NCBI GenBank assembly: GCA_963818985.1
Contig: CAWFUJ010000007.1
Span: 186,001 to 250,000 of the forward strand
Direction: 5' to 3'
Origin: JAFEDN01 sp963818985
Lineage (GTDB): Bacteria; Pseudomonadota; Gammaproteobacteria; Coxiellales; Coxiellaceae
Length of the DNA stretch: 64,000 bases
In this document: positions 16,967 to 25,798 of the stretch, piece after piece
Layout of the letters: each line of letters opens with the position of its first letter
How positions within the stretch are numbered: position 1 is the stretch's first letter
The notes under the pieces: generated by a model
The model's database searches: none
Seen by the model: the letters and a program-made list of their open reading frames with translations, nothing else
Told to the model about the DNA's origin: nothing
Program-made: the position numbers and the translations under genes

Positions 16967-17372
16967 GGTTGTTTTAGCATTTGATTTTGGATTGCGTCGA
17001 ATTGGAGTAGCCGTTGGCCAATCCATTACTCGTTCTGCTTCTCCACTCGACCCCTTGTTAGCTGAAAAAGGCACTCCTGACTGGAATGAAATAACGCAAT
17101 TAATAGCGACCTGGCGACCTTCAGCTCTGGTCGTAGGCTTACCCTATCGAATGGATGGCAAGGAACAAGCCATCAGCCTCGCCGCCAGAAAATTTGCGCG
17201 CAACTTGAATGAGCTTTGTCAGCTCCCGGTTTATACCATTGATGAACGACTCACCACCCGGGAAGCCAAGCGCCAATTATCAAACAGCAACACTAAAGTC
17301 AAATCTCTGCCGTCGTTAGATAGTTACGCCGCCAAATTAATTTTAGAAGCCTGGTTTGCAAGTCATTCATAG
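16959..17372 (+). CDS. ruvX: Holliday junction resolvase-like/pre-16S rRNA nuclease YqgF (RuvX)
   Basis: A 137-residue RNase H-fold protein. The first acidic site is LAFDFGLRRIGVAVG at residues 5-19. VVGLPYRMDGKEQ, the Glu strand TIDERLTT and the C-terminal Asp in LDSYAAKLIL complete the YqgF active site. YqgF is implicated in 16S rRNA 5' maturation. The ATG at 16959 within the yqgE stop region (CATGCTTGA) is preferred over a start at 16932. Confidence 0.93.
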   Translation: MLEVVLAFDFGLRRIGVAVGQSITRSASPLDPLLAEKGTPDWNEITQLIATWRPSALVVGLPYRMDGKEQAISLAARKFARNLNELCQLPVYTIDERLTTREAKRQLSNSNTKVKSLPSLDSYAAKLILEAWFASHS

Positions 17373-17423
17373 ATTGTCATCCAACTTTGACGATTATAGG
17401 TTTACTAGGATATTCTTACCCAT

Positions 17424-18347
17424 ATGAAACATTTACTGAGTATCACCGATCTTAGCAAAGCACGGATCCAAACCCTCCTCGACCGAGCTGATATATTTTT
17501 AACGGAAGTTGTAAAAAAAAATCGCCAATTGGATATTTTATCGGGTCATGTGGTCACTAATCTGTTTTTTGAACCAAGCACCCGCACTCAATTTTCATTT
17601 ACAATCGCAGCGTTTCGTTTGGGGGCCTACATTCTCAACCCGACTATCAGCAATATTTCCACGGTTAAGGGAGAATCTTTATTAGACACGATCAAAGCAT
17701 TCGCCGCCATGGGCACCCAATTATTCGTGGTTAGACATAATCAGGAAAAAACCAATGAATGGTTAGCACAACAGATAGAACATCAAGCCGTGATTGTCAA
17801 CGGCGGGGATGGTTGTCACCAGCATCCCACGCAAGCTTTATTAGATTTATTAACTATACGACAACATAAAGGCGATGATTTTAAAGCCTTAACTGTAGCC
17901 ATCATTGGCGATATTGCTCACTCACGCGTGGCACGATCTCTTATTCAAGCGCTTAAAATTATGGGTTGCAATCAAATCCGCTTAATCGGACCCAGCGAAT
18001 TTTTACCCGCAGAGGTCGTAGATTGGCAAGTGAACACATACTCATCTATGCCAGAAGGATTATCAAATGCCGATGTGATTATGACTTTACGAATTCAACG
18101 GGAGAGAATGCAAGCAGCGGCCATTCCCCATCCAGACAAATTTTTCAATCAATATGGATTAACCCCTCAGCATTTATCTTTCGCTAAACCGGATGCAATT
18201 GTGATGCACCCCGGCCCGATGAATCAAGGAATTGAAATTGAGGCAAGTGTTGCAAATGGTCGGCAATCGGTCATATTCGAACAAATTACTAATGGCGTGG
18301 CCATTAGGATGGCCGTTATCGAATGGTTGTTGACCCATCGTGAATAA
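17424..18347 (+). CDS. pyrB: Aspartate carbamoyltransferase catalytic chain
   Basis: A 307-residue enzyme that commits carbamoyl phosphate and aspartate to pyrimidine synthesis. The carbamoyl-phosphate site is FFEPSTRTQF and the second is VKGESLLDT. HPTQALLDLLTI and VMHPGPMNQGIEI are standard. One oddity is Gln instead of the usual Arg after STRT (STRTQF rather than STRTRT/L), but the STRT core is intact. No pyrR or pyrC-like gene is adjacent. Its stop overlaps the start of an orphan parB gene. Confidence 0.95.
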   Translation: MKHLLSITDLSKARIQTLLDRADIFLTEVVKKNRQLDILSGHVVTNLFFEPSTRTQFSFTIAAFRLGAYILNPTISNISTVKGESLLDTIKAFAAMGTQLFVVRHNQEKTNEWLAQQIEHQAVIVNGGDGCHQHPTQALLDLLTIRQHKGDDFKALTVAIIGDIAHSRVARSLIQALKIMGCNQIRLIGPSEFLPAEVVDWQVNTYSSMPEGLSNADVIMTLRIQRERMQAAAIPHPDKFFNQYGLTPQHLSFAKPDAIVMHPGPMNQGIEIEASVANGRQSVIFEQITNGVAIRMAVIEWLLTHRE

Positions 18348-19137
18348 AAAACCACTATTTAATTTATTGCCCATTGAACGATTGCATCGTGGTCGTTTTC
18401 AGCCACGCCGAGATTTTGATAAAAGTGCATTGGCTGAATTAGCTGAATCTATTCAGTCGAGCGGTTTAATTCAGCCCATTGTCGTTCGGCAGCGTGCTGA
18501 TCAAGAATATGAAATTGTTGCTGGCGAGCGGCGCTGGCAGGCCGCGCAAATGGCAGGATTAAATGAAGTACCGTGCTTAATAAATGATTATAGTGATGAA
18601 CAAGCAGCAGCGGTTACCGCCATTGAAAACCTTCAACGTAAGAATTTAAATCCCATTGAAGAAGCTCAATCCTTGCAGCGATTAGCCGATGATTTTAAGT
18701 ATTCTCATGAAGAAATTGCGGCAGTTGTGGGTCGATCACGCAGTCATATCACTAATATTTTACGTTTACTTCGTTTGGATGAAAGAGTGAAAACATGGTT
18801 AATTGAAGGTAAGCTCAGTGAGGGGCACGGTAAAATTTTAGCTAGTTTAAGTCATGCTGAGCAGCTTACCTTGGCGCAGCGTTGTATTAGCCAGGCTTGG
18901 TCGGTCAGGCAAATTGAACAGCAGGTCAAAAAAATGCAAACCCAATCGGCTATTGTTCCGACGTACCGAGCAGATATCACCCGTTTAGAGCGGGTAGTTT
19001 CCGAAAAATTGGGCGCAAAAGTAGTCTTAGAAACTGATAACAATGCCAAAGGAGGAGGCTGGCTCAATATCCAATTTTACGATAATGATACGTTAGCTGG
19101 GTTACTAGAAAAAATGAACATCAAATATGACTCTTAA
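18340..19137 (+). CDS. Orphan ParB-like CTPase/DNA-binding protein (second ParB of the window)
   Basis: A 265-residue ParB/Noc/Spo0J-family protein starting at GTG 18340, which overlaps the pyrB stop. ParB boxes are complete: FQPRRDFD, IQPIVVRQ, GERRWQAAQMAG (CTP-binding box) and ENLQRKNLNPIEEA. A helix-turn-helix follows (SHEEIAAVVGRSRSHITNILRLLRL) and a C-terminal dimerisation domain (about 210-265). It parallels the parAB-operon ParB at 34182 along its whole length (GERRWRAAQMIG, ENIQRRDLNAIEEA) but has no ParA neighbour. Possible roles are chromosome segregation backup, a Noc-like occlusion factor, or a regulator. Location in a pyrimidine operon is unusual. Confidence 0.9.
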   Translation: MNKKPLFNLLPIERLHRGRFQPRRDFDKSALAELAESIQSSGLIQPIVVRQRADQEYEIVAGERRWQAAQMAGLNEVPCLINDYSDEQAAAVTAIENLQRKNLNPIEEAQSLQRLADDFKYSHEEIAAVVGRSRSHITNILRLLRLDERVKTWLIEGKLSEGHGKILASLSHAEQLTLAQRCISQAWSVRQIEQQVKKMQTQSAIVPTYRADITRLERVVSEKLGAKVVLETDNNAKGGGWLNIQFYDNDTLAGLLEKMNIKYDS

Positions 19138-19211
19138 AAACAACGCGGGATGACACAGACACGGGTCCGTGGAATAAACACGGCCCGCGGCCCTGCACCA
19201 CGGATAACATT

Positions 19212-19877
19212 CTACAGCTTATAAACCAATGTTAGACCATCACTAATAGGAAGCATATTCATTAAAACACGTCGATCATTTAATATTTTATCGTTTAGAT
19301 GTCGAATGGCTTTTACGTTAGGGCTTTGGTTTTCAGGATCTGCTACCAAGCCATCCTGTAAAGTGTTATCAATCGCAATCACTCCCCCGCTCCTAACTAA
19401 AAGCAGACATTGTTCATAATACTGATCATACCCTACTTTATCCGCATCAATAAAAGCAAGGTCAAACACATTTTTTTGGGTAGAAATTAATTGCTGCAAA
19501 GTAGCCGAGGCTTCCCCCAATTTTGATTCAATTTTTTCAAGCATCCCAGCTTGTTGCCAAAATTTTTTAGCAACTTCAGTTACATCTGCATTAACATCAC
19601 AGGTGACAATTTTTCCATCCGCAGGTAATGATAAAGCCATCCATAAAGCACTATAGCCAGTGAAGGTCCCAATTTCTAAAATCTTCTTAGCATTCATTAT
19701 TTTTACCATTAATGCCATAAACTGACCTTGCTCAGGTGAAATTTGCATAATGGCTTTTGAACTGAATTCTTTGGCCGTATATTCTCTCAGCTCGCTTAAT
19801 ATCTTTGGTTCTCGAACAGCATGTACTTGATAATATTCATAAACTTTAGGAGTTAAGTTTAAGGTATGCGTAGACAT
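19212..19877 (-). CDS. SAM-dependent O-methyltransferase (caffeoyl-CoA OMT family)
   Basis: A 221-residue class I methyltransferase. The SAM loop is KILEIGTFTGYSALWMA. The metal/substrate region is FDLAFIDADKVGYDQYYE, followed by GGVIAIDNTLQDG. The family methylates catechol-type hydroxyls of small molecules with a divalent cation. The bacterial substrate is unknown; it could conceivably act on phenolic products such as those of the 2417 polyketide synthase, but it is not linked to it. The second ATG (19877) has the better ribosome-site spacing. Confidence 0.88.
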   Translation of the reverse strand: MSTHTLNLTPKVYEYYQVHAVREPKILSELREYTAKEFSSKAIMQISPEQGQFMALMVKIMNAKKILEIGTFTGYSALWMALSLPADGKIVTCDVNADVTEVAKKFWQQAGMLEKIESKLGEASATLQQLISTQKNVFDLAFIDADKVGYDQYYEQCLLLVRSGGVIAIDNTLQDGLVADPENQSPNVKAIRHLNDKILNDRRVLMNMLPISDGLTLVYKL

Positions 19878-19935
19878 AATCATTATTCCTTGTTAAAATC
19901 TAGAGATATTCTAAATTAAATAATCATTTCTTTCT

Positions 19936-20484
19936 ATGTTTAATCATCATAACATTTATCTAATTGGACCCATGGCAGCTGGAAAAACATCTATTGGCAA
20001 AGAACTGGCAAATATAAGTGGTTTAAGTTTTTATGACAGTGATCATGAAATTGAAAAAAATTCTGGAAAAAGCATTGCTAGTATTTTTTACCATGAACAA
20101 GAGGATGGTTTTCGCTACCGGGAAACGTTAATCCTTGAAAACCTAGCCCTGCAGCAAGGTATTATTTTAGCCACGGGAGGTGGTTGTGTCACCATTAAAA
20201 AAAATCGTGAAATTTTACGCCATAGTCGTCTTATTATTTATTTACAAGTGACACTTGAAACACAATTACTTCGTATTAGTCAGCAATTAAATAAAAGACC
20301 ATTAATTGTTGGGGAATATCAAGCAGAAAAATTAAAAATACTTAATTTGCAACGCGAACCTTGGTATCTAGAGTTAGCCACTCTTTGTTATCACACCGAG
20401 AGTTTTCCTTCACCAAAAGACGTCGCTCAACAAATTCATAGAGATGCGAATTTATTTTTTAACCGAGCCTTATGCAAGAATTAA
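19936..20484 (+). CDS. aroK: Shikimate kinase
   Basis: A 182-residue cytosolic P-loop kinase in the shikimate pathway. Walker A is GPMAAGKTS at 11-19. The shikimate-binding DSDHEIEKNSG, FRYRET and ATGGGCV motifs are all present, and the lid region is NKRPL. Its stop overlaps aroB by 13 bases, the usual aroK-aroB pair. Confidence 0.95.
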   Translation: MFNHHNIYLIGPMAAGKTSIGKELANISGLSFYDSDHEIEKNSGKSIASIFYHEQEDGFRYRETLILENLALQQGIILATGGGCVTIKKNREILRHSRLIIYLQVTLETQLLRISQQLNKRPLIVGEYQAEKLKILNLQREPWYLELATLCYHTESFPSPKDVAQQIHRDANLFFNRALCKN

Positions 20485-21539
20485 TTGTCAAACACCAAGG
20501 CCATGCTTATTCCATTTATATTGGCTTTGCTCTTTTAGGAAATAAATCATTATTTTTACCACTTATCCGTGGTCAACAAGTCATGTTAATTAGTAACACG
20601 ACGGTTGAACCGCTTTATTTAAATTCTATCCATCAGATTTTTAAAGGCTTAAAGTGTGACAAAGTAATTTTAGCCGATGGCGAACAACAAAAAAATTTAG
20701 AAAATTTTAGCAAAATTTTAGATGCTTTGATTAATTTCGGCCATCACCGCGATACCACGGTTATTGCGGTAGGCGGAGGCGTCATTAATGATATAGCTGG
20801 TTTTTCTGCGGCATGTTATCTTCGCGGCGTAGACTTTATTTCAGTTCCAACTACACTTCTCGCGCAAGTTGATGCTGCTATTGGCGGCAAAACCGCCATC
20901 AATCATCAAAAAGGTAAAAATTTAATTGGTGCATTTCATCAACCTAAAGCTGTCATTATCGATATTGAAACTCTCAGCAGCTTACCTGACCGTCATTTTC
21001 ACGCTGGCATTGCCGAAATAATTAAAGCGGCTCTGATAAAAGATGCGGAGTTTTTTATTTATATAGAGAAAAACTTAACACTTTTATTAGATCGTGATCG
21101 AGAAATTTTATTTAATGTGATCCAACGAGCTTGTCAAATTAAAATTGATATTGTTACTGAAGATGAAAAAGAACATTCGATTCGTGCTCTTCTAAATTTT
21201 GGCCACACTGTTGGACATGCCATTGAAAGCTATTTCAAATATGAGCAATGGTTACATGGTGAAGCGGTAGCGTTAGGAATGATAATTGCGGCCAATTTAT
21301 CTCAACAATTCGCTGGACTTCCCTACCAAGATTATTTAAGAATCTATCATTTAATCGAAAGAGTTGGTTTGCCAACCAAAATCCCTCGCCAAGTAAATCC
21401 CCAGCAATTATTAACTTTTATATTAGCCGATAAGAAAATTTCAAATAATCAATTACGACTTGTGCTTTTATCAAATATCGGTAAGGCTCAGCTTGTCGCT
21501 GTTAATCAACAAACTGTGCTGAATGCTATTAGCTTATAG
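20472..21539 (+). CDS. aroB: 3-dehydroquinate synthase
   Basis: A 355-residue NAD- and metal-dependent enzyme converting DAHP to 3-dehydroquinate. The NAD site is VIAVGGGVINDIAGFSAACY (split by one residue in the family). VPTTLLAQVDAAIGGKTAIN and the metal ligands in NFGHTVGHAIES and WLHGEAV are intact. It overlaps aroK at its start, and its 3' end overlaps the convergent 21529 gene by 11 bases. Confidence 0.96.
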   Translation: MQELIVKHQGHAYSIYIGFALLGNKSLFLPLIRGQQVMLISNTTVEPLYLNSIHQIFKGLKCDKVILADGEQQKNLENFSKILDALINFGHHRDTTVIAVGGGVINDIAGFSAACYLRGVDFISVPTTLLAQVDAAIGGKTAINHQKGKNLIGAFHQPKAVIIDIETLSSLPDRHFHAGIAEIIKAALIKDAEFFIYIEKNLTLLLDRDREILFNVIQRACQIKIDIVTEDEKEHSIRALLNFGHTVGHAIESYFKYEQWLHGEAVALGMIIAANLSQQFAGLPYQDYLRIYHLIERVGLPTKIPRQVNPQQLLTFILADKKISNNQLRLVLLSNIGKAQLVAVNQQTVLNAISL

Positions 21540-22716
21540 TTAAATTTGAAGGTTTAAGCTCGCTTAAAGAAGTCGTCATATGGTTAGAAATAATGGAGTC
21601 ATATTTTTTAGCAGCATAAGCGTCTTTATACTGCTTAACGATCAGATCGATTTCTTTTGGACTTAATTCAGGATGATTGTTAACCATAACTTGTAAGACA
21701 GTTATAAAAATTGCACGTGCCAATGCATCATAACAATCCTCAATGGTAGTACTGGGGTGTGATGGACCGACAATAGCCTGAATTCCATTATTCTTCATTT
21801 TATATTGATGAGTTAAAAGTTGGTACACCCAAAATGGCGGTTCGGTTACTATTTTAGTCAAGGCATCTCTTTTTTCAACTTTGATTTCCTCAGCAACATC
21901 TTGGGTATGTGCGCGAGTGTTTCCTATCTGAGGTAAAGTACTTGTATATGAAACAGTAATATAATCAAAAATCTCAGGATGTTCTGTTCGGTATATAATC
22001 AGAAAATATTCGGTAATAAATTTTAGCATCTCCAGTTCATCATCCAATTTAGCAATTTCTTTTATTTTATCTGGAAGCTTTGAGTGTAAAAATCCGCGAT
22101 CTCGATAATCATCTTTTAAACGACGAGAACCCCCGGCGATGATGATTTGAATAGGTTGTTGATATTTCTTTAGAAATTCAACTATAAATTCTAGTGCGGT
22201 AATCATTCGATCCCAAAAACGAAACGAGAAACCACCACAGACTATTGTATTCATAGGCTTATCGGCTACTATCCCAGAGCTCTTGGGATTAAATAATCCC
22301 AAAGCCTCAAATGAATTTAAAATGATCTTTCTTCTACGCTCATCTTGAAAATATTTTGCTTCCTGCACATCGCCGCGCTCTATTTTCTCACTGGGTCTAG
22401 TCAATAACTTTTGCGTTGCTCCCATTAATATCAAGAGCTGAAGCTCAAAAATATTTAAGGAAATTTTTTTGGGTTCTGAATCTATTTTTATTTCCAATTG
22501 TGTAAGCTTATTTTCATTTTTAGCTGCAGATTTTAACTCTTCTTTAATAAAGGTATCGCAGCAGATTTGGCGGAATAATGTGGCCAAGGCTGAATGATGG
22601 AATATACCTTTTAAAGGATGATCGTAGTCTAACTGGCCTAAGGTATTATTCATCATCCCATCTAGTATTTGTCTAAGCTCAGGATCATGGTTAACATTTA
22701 ATAAAAATCTTGTCAT
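21529..22716 (-). CDS. Unrecognised 395-residue protein, possibly with a DUF218-like fold
   Basis: No family is recognised with confidence. A central region has MNTIVCGGFSFRFWDRMITA (about residue 158 on), then PIQIIIAGGSRRLKDDYRD, then after a longer insertion IGNTRAHTQDVAEEI. This order (IVxGG, R, A, then IIxGG, then NTxxxTxD) recalls the DUF218/YdcF-SanA Rossmann-like fold, but it is distant. Both termini are helical and polar. No signal peptide is visible. It is AT-rich, convergent with aroB, and bounded upstream by a 260-base AT-rich gap, which fits an accessory or effector gene. Confidence is for the gene, not the fold. Confidence 0.7.
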   Translation of the reverse strand: MTRFLLNVNHDPELRQILDGMMNNTLGQLDYDHPLKGIFHHSALATLFRQICCDTFIKEELKSAAKNENKLTQLEIKIDSEPKKISLNIFELQLLILMGATQKLLTRPSEKIERGDVQEAKYFQDERRRKIILNSFEALGLFNPKSSGIVADKPMNTIVCGGFSFRFWDRMITALEFIVEFLKKYQQPIQIIIAGGSRRLKDDYRDRGFLHSKLPDKIKEIAKLDDELEMLKFITEYFLIIYRTEHPEIFDYITVSYTSTLPQIGNTRAHTQDVAEEIKVEKRDALTKIVTEPPFWVYQLLTHQYKMKNNGIQAIVGPSHPSTTIEDCYDALARAIFITVLQVMVNNHPELSPKEIDLIVKQYKDAYAAKKYDSIISNHMTTSLSELKPSNLTIS

Positions 22717-22979
22717 ATGGCCCCCTTCATTTCCTATCTATCATCTAAGAATATAAAAAATCATTAGTATAAAGCAAGGGGCATTTGATAAAAAAAATCT
22801 CTTCATATTTCGTTAATAAAACTTAGTTATTATTTCTTCGCCCCTTAAATATTAAAGAAATTAAGTTAACACCTACACAAAATAAAAAGTAACAAACAAT
22901 ATAAACACAAAGAAGTAAAAATCATATATTTAGGGGGTTTCTCCCAAGTCTATCCCTTAAAATATGGTCAGAGGTGATT

Positions 22980-23183
22980 TTAAGGATGAGGGGTGGTTGC
23001 TAAAATTGTGATCTCTTTTTTATTCGGCCCATAGTACCAAAAAATACGGTATGCTGCTGGGGTGTTATTTTCAGCATAAGCTTCGAAAATTTCTTCTCCA
23101 TTTGCGCCGTTTAAGGAACTATCAGCCAAATGACCAAGAGTAATCCTGCCTTTAGCGTCGGGTCTTACCATTTTTCTCAACAT
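22980..23183 (-). CDS. Small unrecognised protein (67 residues)
   Basis: The ATG at 23183 follows TTGAGGTAAGATT, a good ribosome site. The protein reads RPDAKGRITLGHLADSSLNG near the N-terminus (AbrB-like only in the DAKGRITLG word) and ends YRIFWYYGPNKKEITILATT plus PHP. The C-terminal half looks like two beta strands. It resembles small beta-fold components of toxin-antitoxin or regulator families, but there is no partner gene and I do not assign one. Confidence 0.55.
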   Translation of the reverse strand: MLRKMVRPDAKGRITLGHLADSSLNGANGEEIFEAYAENNTPAAYRIFWYYGPNKKEITILATTPHP

Positions 23184-23356
23184 AATCTTACCTCAATACA
23201 CACCATCTAATGTATATAATAGCTCAAAGTGGGAAATAGGCGTTATTGAGAGTTGCTCTCTTCGTCCTTCATTGAGTAATCGCCTGGTTTTTTCTTTTTT
23301 TCCACCCTAATTCGCGTTACTATTCCTAACTTATTGGTTTTTTAAGAGATTAAGTT

Positions 23357-24874
23357 GTGAACAAATTTTGCAAAGGCTTTTATTTATTGTGGATTACGAT
23401 GGTAATAACCATGAACCCAACTATAGTTCAGGCCGCGCAAAAAACCACTCATTCTAATTTAAAAATCCACAAATCCCATACAACTAAATTATCGACAATA
23501 ATTTCGGCCGATTTAGCTGCTGGGATAAACACCATCCTCAAAAATGTTTCTCCACGGGCTAATATCGGTGTCATTGTCCAAGCAATTGGATCTGGTAAAA
23601 TCCTATATCAACGGAATGCAGATGGCTTATTTACCCCTGCTAGTGTAAATAAACTTTTTGTCGCCATTGCTGCTTTGGATTATTTAAAACCTGAGTATCA
23701 TTTCGAAACCCATGTCCGTTTTACCGGTACAATTGCTCAAGGAATTCTTAATGGTGATCTCTATGTTCAGTTCAATGGAGACCCCACCCTGACTGAAAAA
23801 CAATTACTAAATTTATTAGATCAAATAAAAACTGTCGGTATCAATCAAATAAATGGTCATGTTTACTTAGATAACACAGCTTATGGTTCAGCCCCTTATG
23901 CACCCGGCTGGTTAGTGCATGATTTAATTTTCGGTTTTGCCGCGCCATTGAATGCAGTTATTCTTAATGAAAATCGCTTTGCTATTATTCTTTCACCAGC
24001 CAAAAAAAATGGTCTACCGGCTTCTTCGTCAACTACTATTCCAAATGGAATAGTAAAGATTGACAATAATACCATCACCCGCACCCAAGGTCGTAACTGC
24101 CCATTATCGGTATTGAGTGACAGCGATAATACCTATCATATCAGTGGTTGCATCGCTAACCAGCCAGCAAAACAATACTTTGGTTTGGCCATCCGCGATC
24201 CTGTTAAATATGCAAAAGTATTAATCGCGAATAGCTTACAAAAAAATCAGATTAAGTTTTACGGTTCCATTGAAATTTTAGGAGCTCCAGAAAATTCAAT
24301 CGTGATTGCAACTCATCAATCACCTTCTTTAAATCTCATCATCAAAAATATGATGAAATCATCAGATAATCTTTATACCAATTCTATATTAAAGCAGATC
24401 GGACGGGTTTTTTATCATTCTCAAGGAACATGGCAAAATGGATTAAATGCTATCAAGACAATATTAGAAACTCCTGCAAATATAGATTTTAATCAAATTC
24501 ATTTATTTGATGGCGCTGGGTTATCACGATACAACCAAGTATCCCCTCGTCAATTAGCCAATTTACTACATTATGCTTATCAAAAGCCTGCTCTGGAAAC
24601 AGACTTATTGACTTCACTGCCGATAGCAGGACAAGACGGTACACTTCGTAGTCGTTTGCTTGCTTTTGCTAAAGGGGAACCCATTCACGCAAAAACCGGT
24701 ACCATGAAAGGCGTCAGTGCTTTAGCGGGGTATATTAATACTCGCTACAACGGATTATTAATATTCGTGATTATGGCTAATAGTTTACATTCAACAGAAA
24801 ATCCCCATCACCTTTTTAAGTCCACCGAGGATAATATTTGCCAATTTCTGTTGTCCGCACGAAAAACCCCATAA
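23357..24874 (+). CDS. dacB: D-alanyl-D-alanine carboxypeptidase/endopeptidase (PBP4, DacB)
   Basis: A periplasmic class C penicillin-binding protein of 505 residues, starting with GTG. The signal peptide is about residues 1-26 (FYLLWITMVITM, then VQAA). Active-site motifs are Ser96-x-x-Lys99 in TPASVNKLF, SDN at 336-338 in KSSDNLYTN, and KTG at 446-448 in HAKTGTMKG. A large insertion lies between SxxK and SDN, as in the S13 peptidase family. It trims peptidoglycan stem peptides and cross-links. Confidence 0.93.
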   Translation: MNKFCKGFYLLWITMVITMNPTIVQAAQKTTHSNLKIHKSHTTKLSTIISADLAAGINTILKNVSPRANIGVIVQAIGSGKILYQRNADGLFTPASVNKLFVAIAALDYLKPEYHFETHVRFTGTIAQGILNGDLYVQFNGDPTLTEKQLLNLLDQIKTVGINQINGHVYLDNTAYGSAPYAPGWLVHDLIFGFAAPLNAVILNENRFAIILSPAKKNGLPASSSTTIPNGIVKIDNNTITRTQGRNCPLSVLSDSDNTYHISGCIANQPAKQYFGLAIRDPVKYAKVLIANSLQKNQIKFYGSIEILGAPENSIVIATHQSPSLNLIIKNMMKSSDNLYTNSILKQIGRVFYHSQGTWQNGLNAIKTILETPANIDFNQIHLFDGAGLSRYNQVSPRQLANLLHYAYQKPALETDLLTSLPIAGQDGTLRSRLLAFAKGEPIHAKTGTMKGVSALAGYINTRYNGLLIFVIMANSLHSTENPHHLFKSTEDNICQFLLSARKTP

Positions 24875-24889
24875 TCCTGAGAGGTATTA

Positions 24890-25327
24890 CTAGTCTTTCA
24901 ATCGAACTGCTAGTACATCACAAGAAGCACCATGTAAAACGCCATTAGCGGTAGAACCCAACAATAAACGTATACCGTGACGACCATGACTGCCTAAAAT
25001 AATTAAATCAACCCCAAGCTCTTTGGCCATTTCGATAATTGTTTGGGTCGCAGGGCCTACTTTAATTAGCAAATCCTGATCCGGTAATCCCAATTTCTTC
25101 CCTAGTTTGTAGATAGATAACTGCGCTTCTTTGATTAAAATTTCCTCAATATCAACCCCTGCTGATACCCCATAAGCTGCCCCATAATTACTTAAATGTT
25201 CCACTACGTGAAGAACTGATAACTTAGCCTGATAATTATCCCTGACTTCTATGGCTTTTGCTAATGAACGAGAATCGGCTTTTGGGTCCAATTCAATTGC
25301 TAATAAGACATGCTTGTATTTTTTCAT
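24890..25327 (-). CDS. Universal stress protein, UspA family
   Basis: A 145-residue single Usp domain. It starts KYKHVLLAIELDP, and the ATP-type loop near the C-terminus is ILGSHGRHGIRLLLGSTANG, then CDVLAVR. The G-x2-G-x9-GS/T pattern suggests nucleotide binding. It converges with dacB, 15 bases apart. It occupies the place where dnaA often lies relative to rpmH in related genomes. Confidence 0.93.
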   Translation of the reverse strand: MKKYKHVLLAIELDPKADSRSLAKAIEVRDNYQAKLSVLHVVEHLSNYGAAYGVSAGVDIEEILIKEAQLSIYKLGKKLGLPDQDLLIKVGPATQTIIEMAKELGVDLIILGSHGRHGIRLLLGSTANGVLHGASCDVLAVRLKD

Positions 25328-25380
25328 AGCCCAAAATCCCTTTCATAAAATTATTGATAAGATATCATACTCAATACGAA

Positions 25381-25611
25381 ACCCAGTGTAAACCTTGTTA
25401 ACCTGTTAACTATTTGTGAATAAGCTGGGTAAAATCATTTTAAAAGATATTTTTCCAGAGGTATCCACAAGCTTATCCTTTCTATTAACCGAAAGACCAC
25501 AGATAAAATAATTTCCAAGGTCTTGCTATAATATAAAAAATTGCACTTATCCACCTAAATGGCCTTTCCTTATAACAACAATAATATTTTAAAATATTAT
25601 TATATTAATAC
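25381..25611. other. Putative chromosomal replication origin region (oriC)
   Basis: The gene-free stretch 25328-25798 holds DnaA-box-like sites: TGTGAATAA (reverse of TTATTCACA, fits TTATNCACA) at 25415-25423, GTATCCACA at 25461-25469 and TTATCCACC at 25547-25555, each of the last two one base from TTATCCACA. An AT-rich block follows with the perfect 22-base palindrome centre AATAATATTTT/AAAATATTATT (about 25580-25602), a candidate unwinding element. It lies directly upstream of rpmH-rnpA-yidC-mnmE and about 8 kb from parAB, a classical oriC neighbourhood, although dnaA itself is not adjacent. The inference rests on few boxes. Confidence 0.5.
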
Positions 25612-25709
25612 CATCATCCCGCGACTTGATTTGCGAGATCCAAGCAAGCTGCAAGTTAGTATGGATCTCCTCTCCGAGGACAGGCCAGCGGTCAAGCCGC
25701 GGGATGACA
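25612..25709. repeat. MITE-like palindromic element beside the putative origin
   Basis: About 98 bases with terminal inverted halves ATCATCCCGCGACTTGAT and GTCAAGCCGCGGGATGAC (the GTCATCCCGCG family), enclosing an inner inverted pair GAGATCCA / TGGATCTC. It looks like two nested hairpins rather than a single palindrome. It sits between the AT-rich block and the rpmH promoter. Confidence 0.65.
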
Positions 25710-25740
25710 TGCTACTACTACTTTGATTATTATTTACCCA

Positions 25741-25769
25741 TTGACGGTGCTTAAAAATTATTTTATGAT
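25741..25769 (+). promoter_or_regulatory. Sigma-70 promoter of rpmH-rnpA-yidD-yidC
   Basis: TTGACG at 25741-25746 and TATGAT at 25764-25769 with the ideal 17-base spacer, each one base off consensus. It lies 30 bases upstream of the rpmH ATG, with AGGGGA as ribosome site. Confidence 0.7.
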
Positions 25770-25798
25770 GGCTACAATTTTTGCTTTAGGGGAATCCT

